64,000 nucleotides of DNA from Duffyella gerundensis (GCF_001517405.1 NZ_LN907827.1:820616-884615); one strand, 5' to 3'; counted from the stretch's first letter, positions 1 to 10,213 are shown. Numbers and translations: made by a program. Notes: generated by a model from the sequence alone, not told the origin.

Positions 1-458
1 CTCATCTCCTGCTGGGGATGGTTGCGGCCAGTTTGGGCCTGCCTGCTGCCAGCGCACAGAATCCCGATCAAAACAGCCTACGCCAGTCGCCCGCTAAAAG
101 CCTGGCCATCGGCAATGTCGTACGATTTAACAGCCTTGCTCTGCTGGAAAGCGCACGCAAACCCAACTTCAGCGTCGATTACTGGCATCAGCATGCCATC
201 CGCACGGTTATTCGTCACCTCTCTTTTGCGCTGACGCCACAGCGACTGGCTGATGTTGAGCAGGCCTTACCGCTGGCAGTACAAAAACATGCGTTAATCG
301 ATTCGCTCAATGCGTTATTAACGCATCAGCCGGTTTATACCGCTCATCGTAACGCCATTGCAGCGCCTTTGCCTTTGGCCATCAATACCTTTGCCAGCGG
401 ACTGTGGCTGTCGCAGATTCGTGGTATCCGCGCCGGACCTCATCTCTTTCTTAGCTAA
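1..458 (+). CDS. secM: SecM secretion monitor, 5' end missing
   Basis: SecM is an exported peptide whose translation stalls when Sec export is slow; the stalled ribosome exposes the secA ribosome binding site. The reading frame enters from outside the window: the visible frame begins HLLLGMVAASLGLP, which is the middle of the SecM signal peptide, so about 20 N-terminal residues are missing. An apparent Met at position 18 is internal and is not the start. The body keeps the family segment YWHQHAIRTVIRHLSFAL, and the C-terminus carries the arrest sequence. The gene lies 84 bp upstream of secA, as in E. coli. Identification is secure; only the true start cannot be seen. Confidence 0.95.
   Translation, partial: HLLLGMVAASLGLPAASAQNPDQNSLRQSPAKSLAIGNVVRFNSLALLESARKPNFSVDYWHQHAIRTVIRHLSFALTPQRLADVEQALPLAVQKHALIDSLNALLTHQPVYTAHRNAIAAPLPLAINTFASGLWLSQIRGIRAGPHLFLS
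390..440 (+). promoter_or_regulatory. secM: SecM translation-arrest sequence
   Basis: The codons read FASGLWLSQIRGIRAGP and match the known stalling pattern FxxxxWIxxxxGIRAGP at every fixed position except that Ile after Trp is Leu. The GIRAGP core and the terminal Pro are intact, so stalling is expected to work. Five codons follow before the stop, close to the E. coli layout. Confidence 0.9.
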
Positions 459-542
459 CTGAACTCTGCAGAGCCTTCTGCTAACGATAAAAAAACCAGT
501 ATAAAACCGCAGCAATGTGGTCGGAAAGAGACTTAATTTACT

Positions 543-3248
543 ATGTTAATCAAATTACTCACCAAAGTTTTTGGCAGTAGCAACGATCGTACGCTTCGCC
601 GTATGCGTAAAGTGGTTGAAACCATCAACAAGATGGAACCCGAGTTTGTAAAACTGTCTGATGAACAGCTCAAAGCCAAGACCGACGAGTTTCGTGCGCG
701 TCTGGCAAAAGGCACCTCCCTGGAAGAGTTAATTCCTGAAGCCTTTGCCACCGTTCGCGAAGCCAGTAAGCGTGTATTTAACATGCGTCACTTTGACGTC
801 CAGCTGCTCGGCGGTATGGTGCTGAATAACCGTTGCATCGCGGAAATGCGCACCGGTGAAGGTAAAACCCTGACCGCCACACTGCCTGCTTATCTGAACG
901 CACTCACTGGCAAAGGCGTACACGTTATTACCGTGAACGACTATCTTGCCCAGCGCGATGCAGAAAATAACCGTCCGCTGTTTGAATTCCTCGGTCTGAG
1001 CATTGGTATCAACCTGCCAAATATGCCTGCGCCGGCCAAGCGTGAAGCATATGCGGCCGATATTACCTACGGCACCAACAACGAATATGGCTTTGACTAT
1101 CTGCGTGACAACATGGCATTCAGTCCTGAAGAGCGCGTACAGCGTAAGCTGAACTATGCGCTAGTGGATGAAGTTGACTCCATTTTGATCGATGAAGCGC
1201 GCACGCCGTTAATCATCTCCGGTCCGGCTGAAGACAGCTCTGAACTCTATATCAAAGTAAACAAAATCATTCCGCATCTGATTCGTCAGGAAAAAGAAGA
1301 TTCCGACACCTTCCAGGGTGAAGGCCACTTCTCCGTCGATGAAAAAGCGCGCCAGGTGCACCTGACCGAGCGTGGACTGGTCGCCATTGAAGAGCTGCTG
1401 GTGAGCGAAGGGATCATGGAAGAGGGTGAATCGCTCTACTCGCCGACCAACATTATGCTGATGCATCATGTCACCGCCGCATTGCGCTCACATGTGCTGT
1501 TTACTCGCGATGTGGACTACATCGTGAAAGATGGTGAAGTGATCATCGTTGATGAGCACACCGGCCGTACCATGCAGGGACGTCGTTGGTCAGATGGCCT
1601 GCATCAGGCTATCGAAGCAAAAGAAGGCGTTGAAATCCAGAACGAAAACCAGACGCTGGCTTCCATCACCTTTCAGAACTACTTCCGCTTGTACGACAAA
1701 CTGGCAGGCATGACCGGTACCGCCGATACCGAAGCATTTGAATTCAGCTCTATCTACAAGCTGGATACCATTGTGGTGCCAACCAACCGGCCGATGGTGC
1801 GTAAAGATCTGCCTGATTTGGTCTACATGACCGAAAAAGAGAAAATCGACGCGATCATTGAGGATATCCGCGAGCGTACCGCGAACGGCCAGCCCGTGCT
1901 GGTGGGTACCATCTCGATTGAAAAATCAGAGGTGGTTTCTAATGAGCTGACGCGTGCAGGTATCAAACACAACGTTCTTAACGCCAAATTCCACGCCCGT
2001 GAAGCGGACATCGTTGCACAGGCAGGCCAGCCGGGCGCGGTGACCATCGCTACCAACATGGCAGGTCGTGGTACCGATATCGTGCTGGGCGGCAGCTGGC
2101 AGTCAGAAATTGCCGAGCTGGCCGATCCGACGCCAGAGCAAATCGCAAAAATTAAAGCTGACTGGCAGGTTCGCCACGATGCCGTTCTGGCTTCAGGCGG
2201 CCTGCACATTATCGGCACCGAGCGCCACGAATCTCGTCGTATTGATAACCAGCTGCGCGGTCGTGCCGGTCGTCAGGGCGATCAGGGTTCATCACGCTTC
2301 TATCTGTCGATGGAAGATGCGCTGATGCGTATTTTTGCCTCCGATCGCGTTTCTAACATGATGCGTAAACTGGGTATGAAGCCAGGTGAAGCGATTGAAC
2401 ACCCATGGGTGACCAAAGCGATTGCCAATGCGCAGCGCAAAGTGGAAAGCCGTAACTTTGATATTCGTAAGCAGCTGCTGGAATACGATGACGTTGCTAA
2501 CGATCAGCGCCGTGCTATCTACAGTCAGCGTAATGAGTTGCTTGATGTTTCTGACGTCAGCGAAACCATCAACAGTATCCGCGAAGATGTGCTGAAAACC
2601 ACCATCGATACCTACATTCCACCGCAGTCGCTGGAAGAAATGTGGGATGTTGCCGGCCTGGAAGAGCGTCTGAGAAACGATTTCGATCTCGATCTGCCGA
2701 TTGCACAATGGTTGGATAAAGAGCCGGATCTGCATGAAGAGACGCTACGCGAACGTATCATGAGCGAAGCCATAAAAGCCTACGCCGCGAAAGAAGAGAT
2801 TGTCGGCACCGAAATGATGCGTAATTTTGAAAAAGGCATCATGTTGCAGACGCTGGATTCATTGTGGAAAGAGCATCTGGCCGCGATGGATTATCTGCGT
2901 CAGGGCATCCATCTGCGTGGCTATGCACAGAAAGATCCTAAGCAGGAATATAAGCGCGAATCTTTCGCCATGTTTGGCGCCATGCTGGAATCACTGAAAT
3001 ATGAAGTGATCAGCACGTTGAGCAAGGTTCAGGTACGCATGCCGGAAGAAGTGGAGCAGATGGAGCAGCAGCGTCGCGAAGAAGCTGAGCGCCTGCAGCA
3101 GCAGCAGCAGTTAAGTCATGTCGATGATGAAACCGTTGAGGCCGCTGAACTGGCGACGCAAAGCGGCGAGCGTAAAGTAGGACGTAATGATCTTTGCCCA
3201 TGCGGTTCCGGTAAGAAATACAAGCAGTGCCATGGCCGTCTGGCATAA
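543..3248 (+). CDS. secA: SecA preprotein translocase ATPase
   Basis: SecA is the motor ATPase that drives unfolded precursors through SecYEG at the inner membrane. The protein has 901 residues, the same length as E. coli SecA. Visible are Walker A (MRTGEGKT near residue 102), the DEVD Walker B box near 209, the second nucleotide-binding fold with NMAGRGTDI near 505, the [20 protein letters not shown] motif near 560, and a C-terminal zinc-binding tail [13 protein letters not shown] that contacts SecB. The ATG follows a purine-rich stretch 84 bp after secM, the pair being translationally coupled in known relatives. An intrinsic terminator follows. Confidence 0.99.
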   Translation: MLIKLLTKVFGSSNDRTLRRMRKVVETINKMEPEFVKLSDEQLKAKTDEFRARLAKGTSLEELIPEAFATVREASKRVFNMRHFDVQLLGGMVLNNRCIAEMRTGEGKTLTATLPAYLNALTGKGVHVITVNDYLAQRDAENNRPLFEFLGLSIGINLPNMPAPAKREAYAADITYGTNNEYGFDYLRDNMAFSPEERVQRKLNYALVDEVDSILIDEARTPLIISGPAEDSSELYIKVNKIIPHLIRQEKEDSDTFQGEGHFSVDEKARQVHLTERGLVAIEELLVSEGIMEEGESLYSPTNIMLMHHVTAALRSHVLFTRDVDYIVKDGEVIIVDEHTGRTMQGRRWSDGLHQAIEAKEGVEIQNENQTLASITFQNYFRLYDKLAGMTGTADTEAFEFSSIYKLDTIVVPTNRPMVRKDLPDLVYMTEKEKIDAIIEDIRERTANGQPVLVGTISIEKSEVVSNELTRAGIKHNVLNAKFHAREADIVAQAGQPGAVTIATNMAGRGTDIVLGGSWQSEIAELADPTPEQIAKIKADWQVRHDAVLASGGLHIIGTERHESRRIDNQLRGRAGRQGDQGSSRFYLSMEDALMRIFASDRVSNMMRKLGMKPGEAIEHPWVTKAIANAQRKVESRNFDIRKQLLEYDDVANDQRRAIYSQRNELLDVSDVSETINSIREDVLKTTIDTYIPPQSLEEMWDVAGLEERLRNDFDLDLPIAQWLDKEPDLHEETLRERIMSEAIKAYAAKEEIVGTEMMRNFEKGIMLQTLDSLWKEHLAAMDYLRQGIHLRGYAQKDPKQEYKRESFAMFGAMLESLKYEVISTLSKVQVRMPEEVEQMEQQRREEAERLQQQQQLSHVDDETVEAAELATQSGERKVGRNDLCPCGSGKKYKQCHGRLA

Positions 3249-3273
3249 TCCTGACCCGGCATAAGCACCTGAG

Positions 3274-3300
3274 AAAAAGCCAGCGCAAGCTGGCTTTTTT
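3274..3300 (+). terminator. secA intrinsic terminator
   Basis: An 11-bp stem (3274-3284 with 3289-3299) closes on a GCAA tetraloop and runs into a T tract, 26 bp after the secA stop codon. This is a textbook rho-independent terminator. Confidence 0.92.
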
Positions 3301-3749
3301 ATTGCCGTTTTTAAACCTGTTTTTTGCTTTATCGTTTTATCGCAATAATAACCTGGTGGCCGCTCGTTGATTTTGCTTACATGACACGGGCTTGTTAACA
3401 GCACTGGCTTTAACGCCGTTATCTGCTCATTTTTTCCGTAATGGTTTATTTATGTTAATGCGATTAACGGCGTCATCAATGAGGTTGAATGAAGTTCTGA
3501 GCAGGAGAATACCTCGTCTCTGCCGCATTTTTTATATTTAACCGGTACATTATTTATCGATATCAGGCTACCTGTCGCCTTTTGTTTAGCGCGCAAGGCA
3601 TTGCCATATGGTCATGGTTTATCGGTCAAATAAGATGTGTGCTCACGCAGATCAATGCTTTCAGGCTGATGCCATGCCAGTAAGTAACAGCATGAAATTC
3701 GGCTGGAAAGCTAATTACTTCAATGGCTTGGCTTGTCAGGTTGGCAAGA
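3301..3749. other. AT-rich gene-free stretch downstream of secA
   Basis: I see no convincing gene here. The stretch is visibly more AT-rich than the flanking genes. It holds a distant inverted repeat (ACGCCGTTA at 3413-3421, TAACGGCGT at 3465-3473) of unknown meaning. A 61-codon reverse open frame at 3626-3811 overlaps the next gene in another frame and shows no family features. Together with the following regulator gene it forms an insertion between secA and mutT, which are neighbours in E. coli. Confidence 0.5.
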
Positions 3750-4313
3750 TTATCTCGCGAGATCATGCCTGGCGATCTCTTCCATGAGCTTAGTATTAAA
3801 ACGAATGCCATAGCAGGGAACGGTAATTAATAGCTTTTCTGATAATCCATACCGCTTTAGTAACGCGCGGCTTTGAAATATGAGCTGATGATAATTATTG
3901 TCGCCTATCCTCAGATGATTTTCATGCCACACAGTGGCGATGATACTTTTTTTACGGTTGATATTGAAAAACATGCAATAAAAAAGCCGCTTCTGTGCCT
4001 CATTCAGGGGGATAACTTGGTTGGCGGGATGATAGGTCAGCGTATTCATAACGCCATCAACCGAAAGAATATCTTTAAACGTCGCGCACTGCATTCCGAT
4101 AATGTCTGCGCTATTAGTGGTGCCATCCGAAGATGCTTTTATCGGTGCTAAGGTCATCATATTCAGTGTTCGGTATATATCATGTTCATCCAGATTCAAC
4201 AGGCAGATTAACGTTTTGCAGCGGCACCAGCAGCAAGACCTGTCTTGTTCAGTGGTGAATTCCGGCTTCAAACGAATTGAAAGATAGAGACGCATTAACA
4301 ATGACTTACTCAT
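3750..4313 (-). CDS. orphan OmpR/PhoB-type winged-helix regulator
   Basis: I do not recognise this as a named gene. Residues about 91-173 look like a trans_reg_C winged-helix DNA-binding domain. They contain the N-terminal sheet (TLTYHPANQVIPLNEAQKRL), a helix ending IIATVWH, the recognition-helix region DNNYHQLIFQSRALLKRYG, and the closing wing ITVPCYGIRFN, which matches the usual I-TV-G-GYRF ending. There is no receiver domain and no membrane segment, unlike OmpR or CadC types. The first 60 residues are Cys-rich and low in recognisable structure. No good Shine-Dalgarno precedes the first ATG (4313), and starts at 4295, 4160 or 4094 are possible, so the N-terminus is uncertain. Base composition is AT-rich, suggesting acquisition by transfer. 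Confidence 0.6.
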   Translation of the reverse strand: MSKSLLMRLYLSIRLKPEFTTEQDRSCCWCRCKTLICLLNLDEHDIYRTLNMMTLAPIKASSDGTTNSADIIGMQCATFKDILSVDGVMNTLTYHPANQVIPLNEAQKRLFYCMFFNINRKKSIIATVWHENHLRIGDNNYHQLIFQSRALLKRYGLSEKLLITVPCYGIRFNTKLMEEIARHDLAR

Positions 4314-4356
4314 GCTTTAAGATGGGCTTTATGACGTATCTCAGGAGTCTCTATCC

Positions 4357-4764
4357 ATGAAGCACTTACAGGTCGCGGTCGGCGTTATTCGCAACGCCAG
4401 CCATGAAATTTTTCTTGCGCAGCGTTCATCAAGCTCGCATATGGCAAATATGTGGGAGTTTCCCGGCGGAAAAATCGAGTTGGGAGAGAGCGCGCAGCAG
4501 GCGCTGGTGCGTGAGCTGGCTGAAGAAACCGGTATTGAGGTGACGCAGGCAGAAGCCATCGGCTCTGCCGATCACACCTATGAAGATGTGCGGGTTACAC
4601 TGCATTTTTTCCTGGTGGAACAGTGGCAGGGTGAACCCTGGGGTCGGGAAGGGCAGCCACAACGTTGGGTTAAGCAGGCTGAGTTGGTAGCGGAAGAGTT
4701 TCCGCCGGCCAATCATGCGCTTATCGCCCGTTTACGTCAGGAAGCCGCCCAGTTAGCGAACTAG
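4357..4764 (+). CDS. mutT: MutT 8-oxo-dGTP diphosphatase
   Basis: MutT hydrolyses 8-oxo-dGTP to the monophosphate and so prevents A:T to C:G transversions. The 135-residue protein has the complete Nudix box at about residues 37-59 ([20 protein letters not shown] followed by ETGIEV), with the REXXEE metal-binding core present as RELAEE. A good Shine-Dalgarno (CAGGAG) precedes the ATG. E. coli MutT has 129 residues. The stop codon lies in the tetranucleotide CTAG at 4761-4764, which also gives the stop of the convergent yacG. Confidence 0.97.
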   Translation: MKHLQVAVGVIRNASHEIFLAQRSSSSHMANMWEFPGGKIELGESAQQALVRELAEETGIEVTQAEAIGSADHTYEDVRVTLHFFLVEQWQGEPWGREGQPQRWVKQAELVAEEFPPANHALIARLRQEAAQLAN

Positions 4765-4970
4765 TCGTCGTTACGCGGCTCCAGCTCGCTCCAGTCATCG
4801 CTATCGGAGAGATCGTTATTGCTGGCAATACGTTTCTCTTCGTTAGCCCATTCGCCTAAATCGATTAGCTGACAACGTTTGCTGCAAAAGGGACGCCACG
4901 GGCTTAGCTCATCCCAAATCACCTCTTTTTTACAGGTTGGACAGTTAACGATGGTCACGTCTTTTTGCAT
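4761..4970 (-). CDS. yacG: YacG zinc-binding DNA gyrase inhibitor
   Basis: YacG is a small zinc protein that binds GyrB and blocks DNA binding by gyrase. The sequence shows the four-Cys zinc site CPTC then CSKRC, followed by the conserved [15 protein letters not shown] and an acidic tail. I start it at the ATG at 4970 (69 residues) because AAGGAT lies 8 nt upstream; a start six codons earlier lacks a binding site. It is the last gene of the leftward coaE-zapD-yacG group, 11 bp after zapD. Confidence 0.95.
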   Translation of the reverse strand: MQKDVTIVNCPTCKKEVIWDELSPWRPFCSKRCQLIDLGEWANEEKRIASNNDLSDSDDWSELEPRNDD

Positions 4971-4981
4971 CTTATTAATCC

Positions 4982-5722
4982 TTAACAACAGGCGAGCCCA
5001 AAATCGAGCCGCGCCGGTACTTCACCATGCTCGCTATCAAGCGGCAGAAAACGAATAGCATAACGACTTTTATGACCCGATACCTGCGGATAGAGCGAAT
5101 CCTCCAGCGTCAGCTGCAAACGCAATAAATCTGCGCCTTCGGCATTATCCTGGAAAAAACCGTTCAGGCTGGTGTGGGTGCGAAAGGTCGCCGATTGACG
5201 AATCAGGTCGAGAATAATGGTTAGCGTATCACTGAGCGGACTCAACGAAGCGAGCCAGATGTCCACTTGACGATCGCGCTGAGCCTGATCGATATGCAAC
5301 CAGATGTGCAGCGTTGGCAGATCAAAACTGCAGCAGCCGCCGGGTATGCTCAGCCGCTGACGCACCAGCGCAATCAGGCGGTCTTCCCGCAGCAGTTGTC
5401 CAATGCGCGGCGCCGCCAGCAGTTGACTTGACTGCGCCTTCAACCGGTCGCGCAGCTGTTCCACCACTGCCATATCGACGCCAGGCACATCAGCCCAGGC
5501 GAGCAGCTTCTGCTGTTGACGCTCCAGCTCTTTGGTCATTTCCGTACGCAACTCTCCCCGATCGAACACATCCAGCAGATCGCCCATGTTGCGGAAAAAG
5601 GTCAGCGCGGTGAGGTGATCGGCGATGTAGCGGCTGCCCTGAAGTTGCGCCAGCAGAAATTCGATGCGCAGCCAGGTGCGCATTTTCTCATTTAATGGGT
5701 GCTCAAAAAGAATGTTGGTCAT
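4982..5722 (-). CDS. zapD: ZapD cell-division protein
   Basis: ZapD crosslinks FtsZ filaments and stabilises the Z ring in the cytoplasm. The 246-residue product (247 in E. coli) keeps the family blocks [19 protein letters not shown] at the start, [20 protein letters not shown] and [17 protein letters not shown] in the middle, and [17 protein letters not shown] near the end. The start at 5722 is supported by AGGA about 10 nt upstream and by the family N-terminus; the frame stays open further upstream but that part is antisense-like sequence inside coaE. It overlaps the end of coaE by 20 bp, indicating translational coupling. Confidence 0.96.
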   Translation of the reverse strand: MTNILFEHPLNEKMRTWLRIEFLLAQLQGSRYIADHLTALTFFRNMGDLLDVFDRGELRTEMTKELERQQQKLLAWADVPGVDMAVVEQLRDRLKAQSSQLLAAPRIGQLLREDRLIALVRQRLSIPGGCCSFDLPTLHIWLHIDQAQRDRQVDIWLASLSPLSDTLTIILDLIRQSATFRTHTSLNGFFQDNAEGADLLRLQLTLEDSLYPQVSGHKSRYAIRFLPLDSEHGEVPARLDFGLACC

Positions 5723-6335
5723 GCTTCTGATCCTGTTTTGCTGCTGCCAGCGCCAGATAGCGCTGATGCAGTTCAGCAACGCGCGGCAATACCGATTCCG
5801 GCGTGCCGTTATTATCAATAATGTCGTCCGCCACGGCGAGTCGTGCTTCTCGCGTCGCCTGAGCGGCAAGAATATTTTGCGCCTGTTCCAGACTGACGTT
5901 ATCGCGCGCCAGTGTGCGCTGTAGTTGGATTTCACGATCAACATCGACCACCAGCACGCGGTCAGCTTGATGATAAAGATGATTCTCCACCAGCAGCGGC
6001 ACCACCCACAAACGCCAGGGTGAGTGGCAAAGCGCCAGCTGACGCTGCGTTTCCTGCTGAATCAGCGGATGCAGCAGCTGATTTAACCAGGTTTTCTCAT
6101 CGGGTGAACTAAAAATAATCTCACGCAGGCGGCTGCGGATAAGCTGACCCTGTTCATTCACTATCTGAGCACCAAAACGTGCCTCAATAGCAGCCAGTGC
6201 GGGCGTGCCGGGCTCAACAACCTGGCGGGCGATAATATCAGCGTCGACCATATCGACACCAAGATTGACAAAGGCATTCGCGATGGTGCTTTTGCCGCTG
6301 CCGATGCCGCCGGTAAGCGCAACCGTATATGACAT
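5703..6335 (-). CDS. coaE: Dephospho-CoA kinase
   Basis: CoaE phosphorylates the 3' hydroxyl of dephospho-CoA, the last step of coenzyme A synthesis. The 210-residue protein opens [17 protein letters not shown], giving the P-loop (GGIGSGKS) at residues 9-16. It keeps [20 protein letters not shown], the WVVPLLVEN lid region and the C-terminal [17 protein letters not shown]. The start at 6335 was chosen because it gives the family N-terminus; an upstream in-frame Met adds 16 unrelated residues. It heads the coaE-zapD-yacG group. E. coli CoaE has 206 residues. Confidence 0.97.
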   Translation of the reverse strand: MSYTVALTGGIGSGKSTIANAFVNLGVDMVDADIIARQVVEPGTPALAAIEARFGAQIVNEQGQLIRSRLREIIFSSPDEKTWLNQLLHPLIQQETQRQLALCHSPWRLWVVPLLVENHLYHQADRVLVVDVDREIQLQRTLARDNVSLEQAQNILAAQATREARLAVADDIIDNNGTPESVLPRVAELHQRYLALAAAKQDQKHDQHSF

Positions 6336-6444
6336 AACCTGTGTGCTCGCTGGTTGATGACTGCAAAAGGTGAGAACGGCCACACTGCAGATGTAGGGAA
6401 AAATATTAACGGATTGTAGCGTAAATCCCGCAAATCTCGCACTC

Positions 6445-6472
6445 TTGTCATGCCGTTTTTGGCGCGTATGAT
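6445..6472 (+). promoter_or_regulatory. guaC: candidate sigma-70 promoter of guaC
   Basis: TTGTCA (6445-6450) and TATGAT (6467-6472) are separated by 16 bp, with guaC starting 54 bp after the -10 box. Both hexamers match the consensus at five positions. It is a candidate on sequence alone. Confidence 0.6.
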
Positions 6473-6526
6473 AACGTCACTGGAGCGGGCGTATTTGCCA
6501 GTTTTGCCACTAACCAGGAAATCTCC

Positions 6527-7567
6527 ATGCGTATTGAAGAAGATATCAAGCTCGGCTTTAAAGATGTGCTAATCCGGCCTAAACGCTCAACGTTGAAAAG
6601 CCGATCGCAGGTTGAGCTTGCCCGCGAGTTTACCTTTAAACACTCCGCAATAACCTGGTCAGGCGTGCCTGTGATTGCCGCGAATATGGATACGGTGGGC
6701 ACCTTTACCATGGCTGAAGCGTTAGCGGCTTTTGATATTCTCACCGCGGTACACAAACACTACAGCGTTGAGCAGTGGCAGGCCTTTGTGCAGCGCGTGC
6801 CGGAAAGTGTGCTCAGCCACGTTATGGTTTCCACGGGGACTTCTGAAGCTGACTTCCTCAAGCTGAAACAGATCCTTGCACTTTCGCCACGCCTGAACTT
6901 TATCTGCATCGACGTTGCCAACGGCTATTCAGAGCACTTCGTTGAGTTTTTACAGCGTGCGCGTGAAGCCTGCCCGGGAAAAACCATCTGTGCGGGTAAC
7001 GTAGTCACCGGCGAGATGGTGGAGGAGCTAATTCTTTCCGGCGCGGATATTGTCAAAGTCGGTATTGGCCCCGGCTCGGTCTGCACCACGCGTGTCAAAA
7101 CCGGCGTCGGTTATCCGCAGCTTTCCGCGGTGATTGAATGTGCCGATGCCGCTCATGGGCTCGGCGGGCAGATCGTCAGTGATGGCGGATGCGCCGTGCC
7201 AGGCGATATCGCGAAAGCCTTTGGCGGCGGGGCCGATTTCGTCATGCTGGGCGGCATGTTGGCAGCGCACGATGAGTGTGAAGGCACGGTGGTGGAAGAG
7301 CAGGGTGAACAGTTTATGCTGTTTTACGGCATGAGCTCTGAGTCAGCAATGAAACGCCATGTTGGCGGTGTGGCGCAGTATCGTGCAGCTGAGGGTAAAA
7401 CGGTGCGTCTGCCGTTGCGCGGACCGGTTGAAGAGACGGCGCGCGATATTCTCGGCGGCCTGCGTTCTGCCTGTACTTATGTCGGCGCAGAAAGGCTTAA
7501 AGAGCTGACCAAACGTACTACCTTTATTCGCGTCAATGAACAGGAAAACCGCGTTTTTAATCGCTGA
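6527..7567 (+). CDS. guaC: GMP reductase
   Basis: GuaC converts GMP to IMP with NADPH, returning guanine nucleotides to the adenine branch. The 346-residue protein (347 in E. coli) has the IMPDH/GMPR TIM-barrel fold. Visible are the N-terminal [17 protein letters not shown], the active-site loop [11 protein letters not shown] with the catalytic Cys at 186, the phosphate-binding [20 protein letters not shown] and GMSSESAM. It lacks the CBS domain insertion found in IMP dehydrogenase, which separates it from GuaB. It is divergent from coaE, with its own promoter, and convergent with hofC. Confidence 0.98.
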   Translation: MRIEEDIKLGFKDVLIRPKRSTLKSRSQVELAREFTFKHSAITWSGVPVIAANMDTVGTFTMAEALAAFDILTAVHKHYSVEQWQAFVQRVPESVLSHVMVSTGTSEADFLKLKQILALSPRLNFICIDVANGYSEHFVEFLQRAREACPGKTICAGNVVTGEMVEELILSGADIVKVGIGPGSVCTTRVKTGVGYPQLSAVIECADAAHGLGGQIVSDGGCAVPGDIAKAFGGGADFVMLGGMLAAHDECEGTVVEEQGEQFMLFYGMSSESAMKRHVGGVAQYRAAEGKTVRLPLRGPVEETARDILGGLRSACTYVGAERLKELTKRTTFIRVNEQENRVFNR

Positions 7568-7579
7568 TATTGCCTGTTG

Positions 7580-7612
7580 CGGGCTGGTGAGCATCTTGCT
7601 TTCACCAGCCCG
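7580..7612. terminator. hairpin between convergent guaC and hofC
   Basis: An 11-bp perfect stem (CGGGCTGGTGA at 7580-7590, TCACCAGCCCG at 7602-7612) fills the gap between the two stop codons. There is no clear T tract on either strand, so it may act as a bidirectional terminator or an mRNA 3'-end stabiliser. Confidence 0.6.
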
Positions 7613-7623
7613 GATTAACGTGC

Positions 7624-8826
7624 TTAATGCAACGCATCGCCCAGTCCAAAAATGGGCAGATACATGGCGATAACCAACACGCCAACAATCACCCCGATCA
7701 CCACCATCATCAATGGCTCTAATGTGGCCGCCAGCTTATCCGCCTGCTCATGGGTTGAGGTTTCATGCCATTCAGCAAGGCGAGTTAACAGGGTATCCAG
7801 CGCACCTGCCTCTTCGCCAGACTTAATCAGCTGATAGCAGAGTGGCGTGAACAGCGAGCCCTGAATCGCCTGATGCAACGGCATACCACCGGAAATGTGC
7901 TGCTGAATGGCAACGATCTCTTCGCGCCAGATCGCCTGATCCAGCGTTTTTTCCACCGCCTGCAGACTTTGTAATAACGTTAGCCCGGCACTTTGCGTCA
8001 GGCTCAGGGTAGTGAAAATGCGGCTTAGCTGGCTGCCACGATACAGTGAAGATATCAACGGCAGCCACAGCAGCAGTCGCTGCTCCCGGCGTCTTACTGA
8101 AACAAAGCGTTGCCGCTGGCGACGCCAGACAAGGAGTAAGGCGCTCATGGAAGCGGCCAGCGGTAAAAATGCTGACTGTAGCCATTCTGAGAAGCCCATT
8201 ACCGCAGCGGTAAAAGCGGGAAGAGGCGAGTCAAAAGAGTCATAAATTGCGACAAACTCCGGTAATACAAACAGCAGCATGCCGCCGCTCACCGCACCAG
8301 CAACCAACAAAATAAACAGCGGATAGCGCAACGCTTTGATGACTTTTTTCTGCAGCTGTTGCTGCCGCTCCTGTTGACCCGCCAGCTGCTGACAACAGCT
8401 ATCGAGTTGACCGGTGACTTCGCCTACCTGCATCAGCGCAGGAAACAGTGGGCTGAAGATGGTTGGCCATTGTTGCAGCGCAGTGGAGAAGGGATCGCCA
8501 CGTGAAACCTGCTCCTGTAATGCGGCAATCAGAGCACGCCAGCCCGCATGCGGATGCCCTTCACCAATCAGACGCAAAGCATCGGCCAGCGTCATGCCTG
8601 CCTGCAACAGCGTGGCAAGCTGGCGAATGAAGTTGATTTTCTGATCGCCTTTCCACTGGGCGGCGCGATAGCGTTTCTGCTGGCGACAACCAATCGGCAG
8701 CAGATCTTTTTCTATCAGCCGCATGACGGCCTGTTGCCGATCGGCAGCCAGCATTTCGCCCTGATGCAGCGCGCCGTTATCGTCCATAGCCTGCCAGCGA
8801 AACAGTACGCAGTCAGCCATGCTCAA
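7624..8826 (-). CDS. hofC: HofC, type IV pilus inner-membrane assembly protein
   Basis: HofC belongs to the PilC/GspF family of polytopic inner-membrane proteins that work with the pilus assembly ATPase. The 400 residues (400 in E. coli) contain two GspF repeats, near residues 60-185 and 260-385. Membrane segments are visible at about residues 165-195 (FILLVAGAVSGGMLLFVLPE), 210-230 and the C-terminal MMVVIGVIVGVLVIAMYLPI. The start overlaps the end of hofB by 14 bp, so ppdD-hofB-hofC form one leftward operon. In E. coli this operon is poorly expressed; nothing here tells whether it is active. Confidence 0.95.
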   Translation of the reverse strand: MSMADCVLFRWQAMDDNGALHQGEMLAADRQQAVMRLIEKDLLPIGCRQQKRYRAAQWKGDQKINFIRQLATLLQAGMTLADALRLIGEGHPHAGWRALIAALQEQVSRGDPFSTALQQWPTIFSPLFPALMQVGEVTGQLDSCCQQLAGQQERQQQLQKKVIKALRYPLFILLVAGAVSGGMLLFVLPEFVAIYDSFDSPLPAFTAAVMGFSEWLQSAFLPLAASMSALLLVWRRQRQRFVSVRRREQRLLLWLPLISSLYRGSQLSRIFTTLSLTQSAGLTLLQSLQAVEKTLDQAIWREEIVAIQQHISGGMPLHQAIQGSLFTPLCYQLIKSGEEAGALDTLLTRLAEWHETSTHEQADKLAATLEPLMMVVIGVIVGVLVIAMYLPIFGLGDALH

Positions 8827-10213
8827 TGCCTACAATGCGATTCACCTCATCCAGTGAGGTTTCGCCGCGGCTGACCGCCAGCAACCCCTCGCTGAACAGA
8901 TTGCGCATGCCCTGCTGCTGCGCCAGTACCAGCAGCTGATCCGCTGAGGCTTCTGCAGCAATAGCGTTCTGCATCTTGCCGTTAATCGGCAGCAGTTCAA
9001 ACAGCGCCAGCCGACCGTAATAGCCGGAAAAGCAGTGATCGCAGCCGGGGGCGCGCCAGGTTTGTAGCGTGCCGGGCCAGACCGCCGGAGGAAAATGTGC
9101 CAGCGCCTCCGCTGGCTGACGGCAGTGCGCACACAGCCTGCGTACCAGGCGCTGCGCAATAATTAACTTTAGCGCTGAACCCAACAGATAACCGGGGATC
9201 CCCATCTGTCCAAGGCGCGTCAGCGTTTCGCTGGTGGAGTTGGTGTGCAGCGTGGAAAGTACCAGGTGACCAGTCTGCGCGGCTTTGACCGCAATCTCCG
9301 CCGTCTCCGCATCGCGTATTTCGCCGACCATAATGATATCGGGATCCTGACGCAGCAGGGATCGCAGCACCAGGTTGAAATCAAGTCCGGCGCGAGTATG
9401 AATCTGTGTCTGATTGATACCTGCCAGCGGGATTTCAACCGGATCTTCGACGCTACAAACATTTTTCTCGGGCTGGTTGAGTGCGCTAAGGCCGCTATAG
9501 AGGGTGAAGGTTTTGCCGCTGCCGGTTGGGCCGGTTACCAGAATTAATCCCTGAGGTTTTGCCAGCGCCTCGCGATAGAGACGAAGCAGCGGGGCGGGCA
9601 TGCCCAGTTTCTCCAGGGCAACAGAATGCGCTTCGCTTTGCAGCAGTCGCACCACGCACTTCTCGCCATAGCGGGTCGGCAGCGTTGACAGCCGAAAGGA
9701 GGCGCTCTTCTCTGTCAGCGTAATGCTGAACTGGCCGTCCTGCGGCAAACGTCGCTCGGCTATATCCAGACTGGCAAGGATTTTCAGACGGGCGATTAAT
9801 CCTGCGGGTGCCACATCCGGCAACTGGGTCAGAATTTGCAGCACGCCATCAATGCGCAGACGAACGCGCAGGCCATGCTGCTGCGGCTCAATATGTACAT
9901 CGGAAGCCCGGCGTTGGATAGCCTGAGTGAGTATCGCCTCAACGGCATCAATCGCCGATTCTGCTGGTGGCTGTTCACGCACGGCGTCAGGATTGGCACA
10001 GGGGGCATATTGCTCAAGCCGGGCAGGCGGCCACTGTTCAACCTCAACGCGACACTGCGTGGCAAAGCGCAGCGCTTCGGTCATCTCTGCAATGGATGAG
10101 GCGTCCTGCGCAATGGCCACGCGCAACATCTGCTCATCGTGATGCAGAACCACTGCGCGATATTGCTGGCAGAGCATATCCAACGGACGACGGGTAGACG
10201 TTTTCATGCTCAT
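8813..10213 (-). CDS. hofB: HofB, type IV pilus assembly ATPase
   Basis: HofB is a PilB/GspE-type ATPase expected to power pilin polymerisation from the cytoplasmic face. Among its 466 residues are the Walker A motif GPTGSGKT near residue 230, an Asp box EDPVEIPL, Walker B VGEIRDAETAEIAVKAAQTG and the His box LSTLHTN. A CAHC/CDHC pair (CAHCRQ, PGCDHC) forms the usual C-terminal zinc site. Its ATG overlaps the ppdD stop (ATGA at 10210-10213). A second in-frame ATG at 10207 is an equally possible start. The N-terminal domain is short, as in E. coli HofB (461 residues). Confidence 0.95.
   Translation of the reverse strand: MSMKTSTRRPLDMLCQQYRAVVLHHDEQMLRVAIAQDASSIAEMTEALRFATQCRVEVEQWPPARLEQYAPCANPDAVREQPPAESAIDAVEAILTQAIQRRASDVHIEPQQHGLRVRLRIDGVLQILTQLPDVAPAGLIARLKILASLDIAERRLPQDGQFSITLTEKSASFRLSTLPTRYGEKCVVRLLQSEAHSVALEKLGMPAPLLRLYREALAKPQGLILVTGPTGSGKTFTLYSGLSALNQPEKNVCSVEDPVEIPLAGINQTQIHTRAGLDFNLVLRSLLRQDPDIIMVGEIRDAETAEIAVKAAQTGHLVLSTLHTNSTSETLTRLGQMGIPGYLLGSALKLIIAQRLVRRLCAHCRQPAEALAHFPPAVWPGTLQTWRAPGCDHCFSGYYGRLALFELLPINGKMQNAIAAEASADQLLVLAQQQGMRNLFSEGLLAVSRGETSLDEVNRIVGIEHG

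Noticed and set aside
3626..3811. 61-codon leftward open frame after the winged-helix gene
   Set aside because: It overlaps the 3' end of that gene in another frame, has no binding site and no family resemblance.
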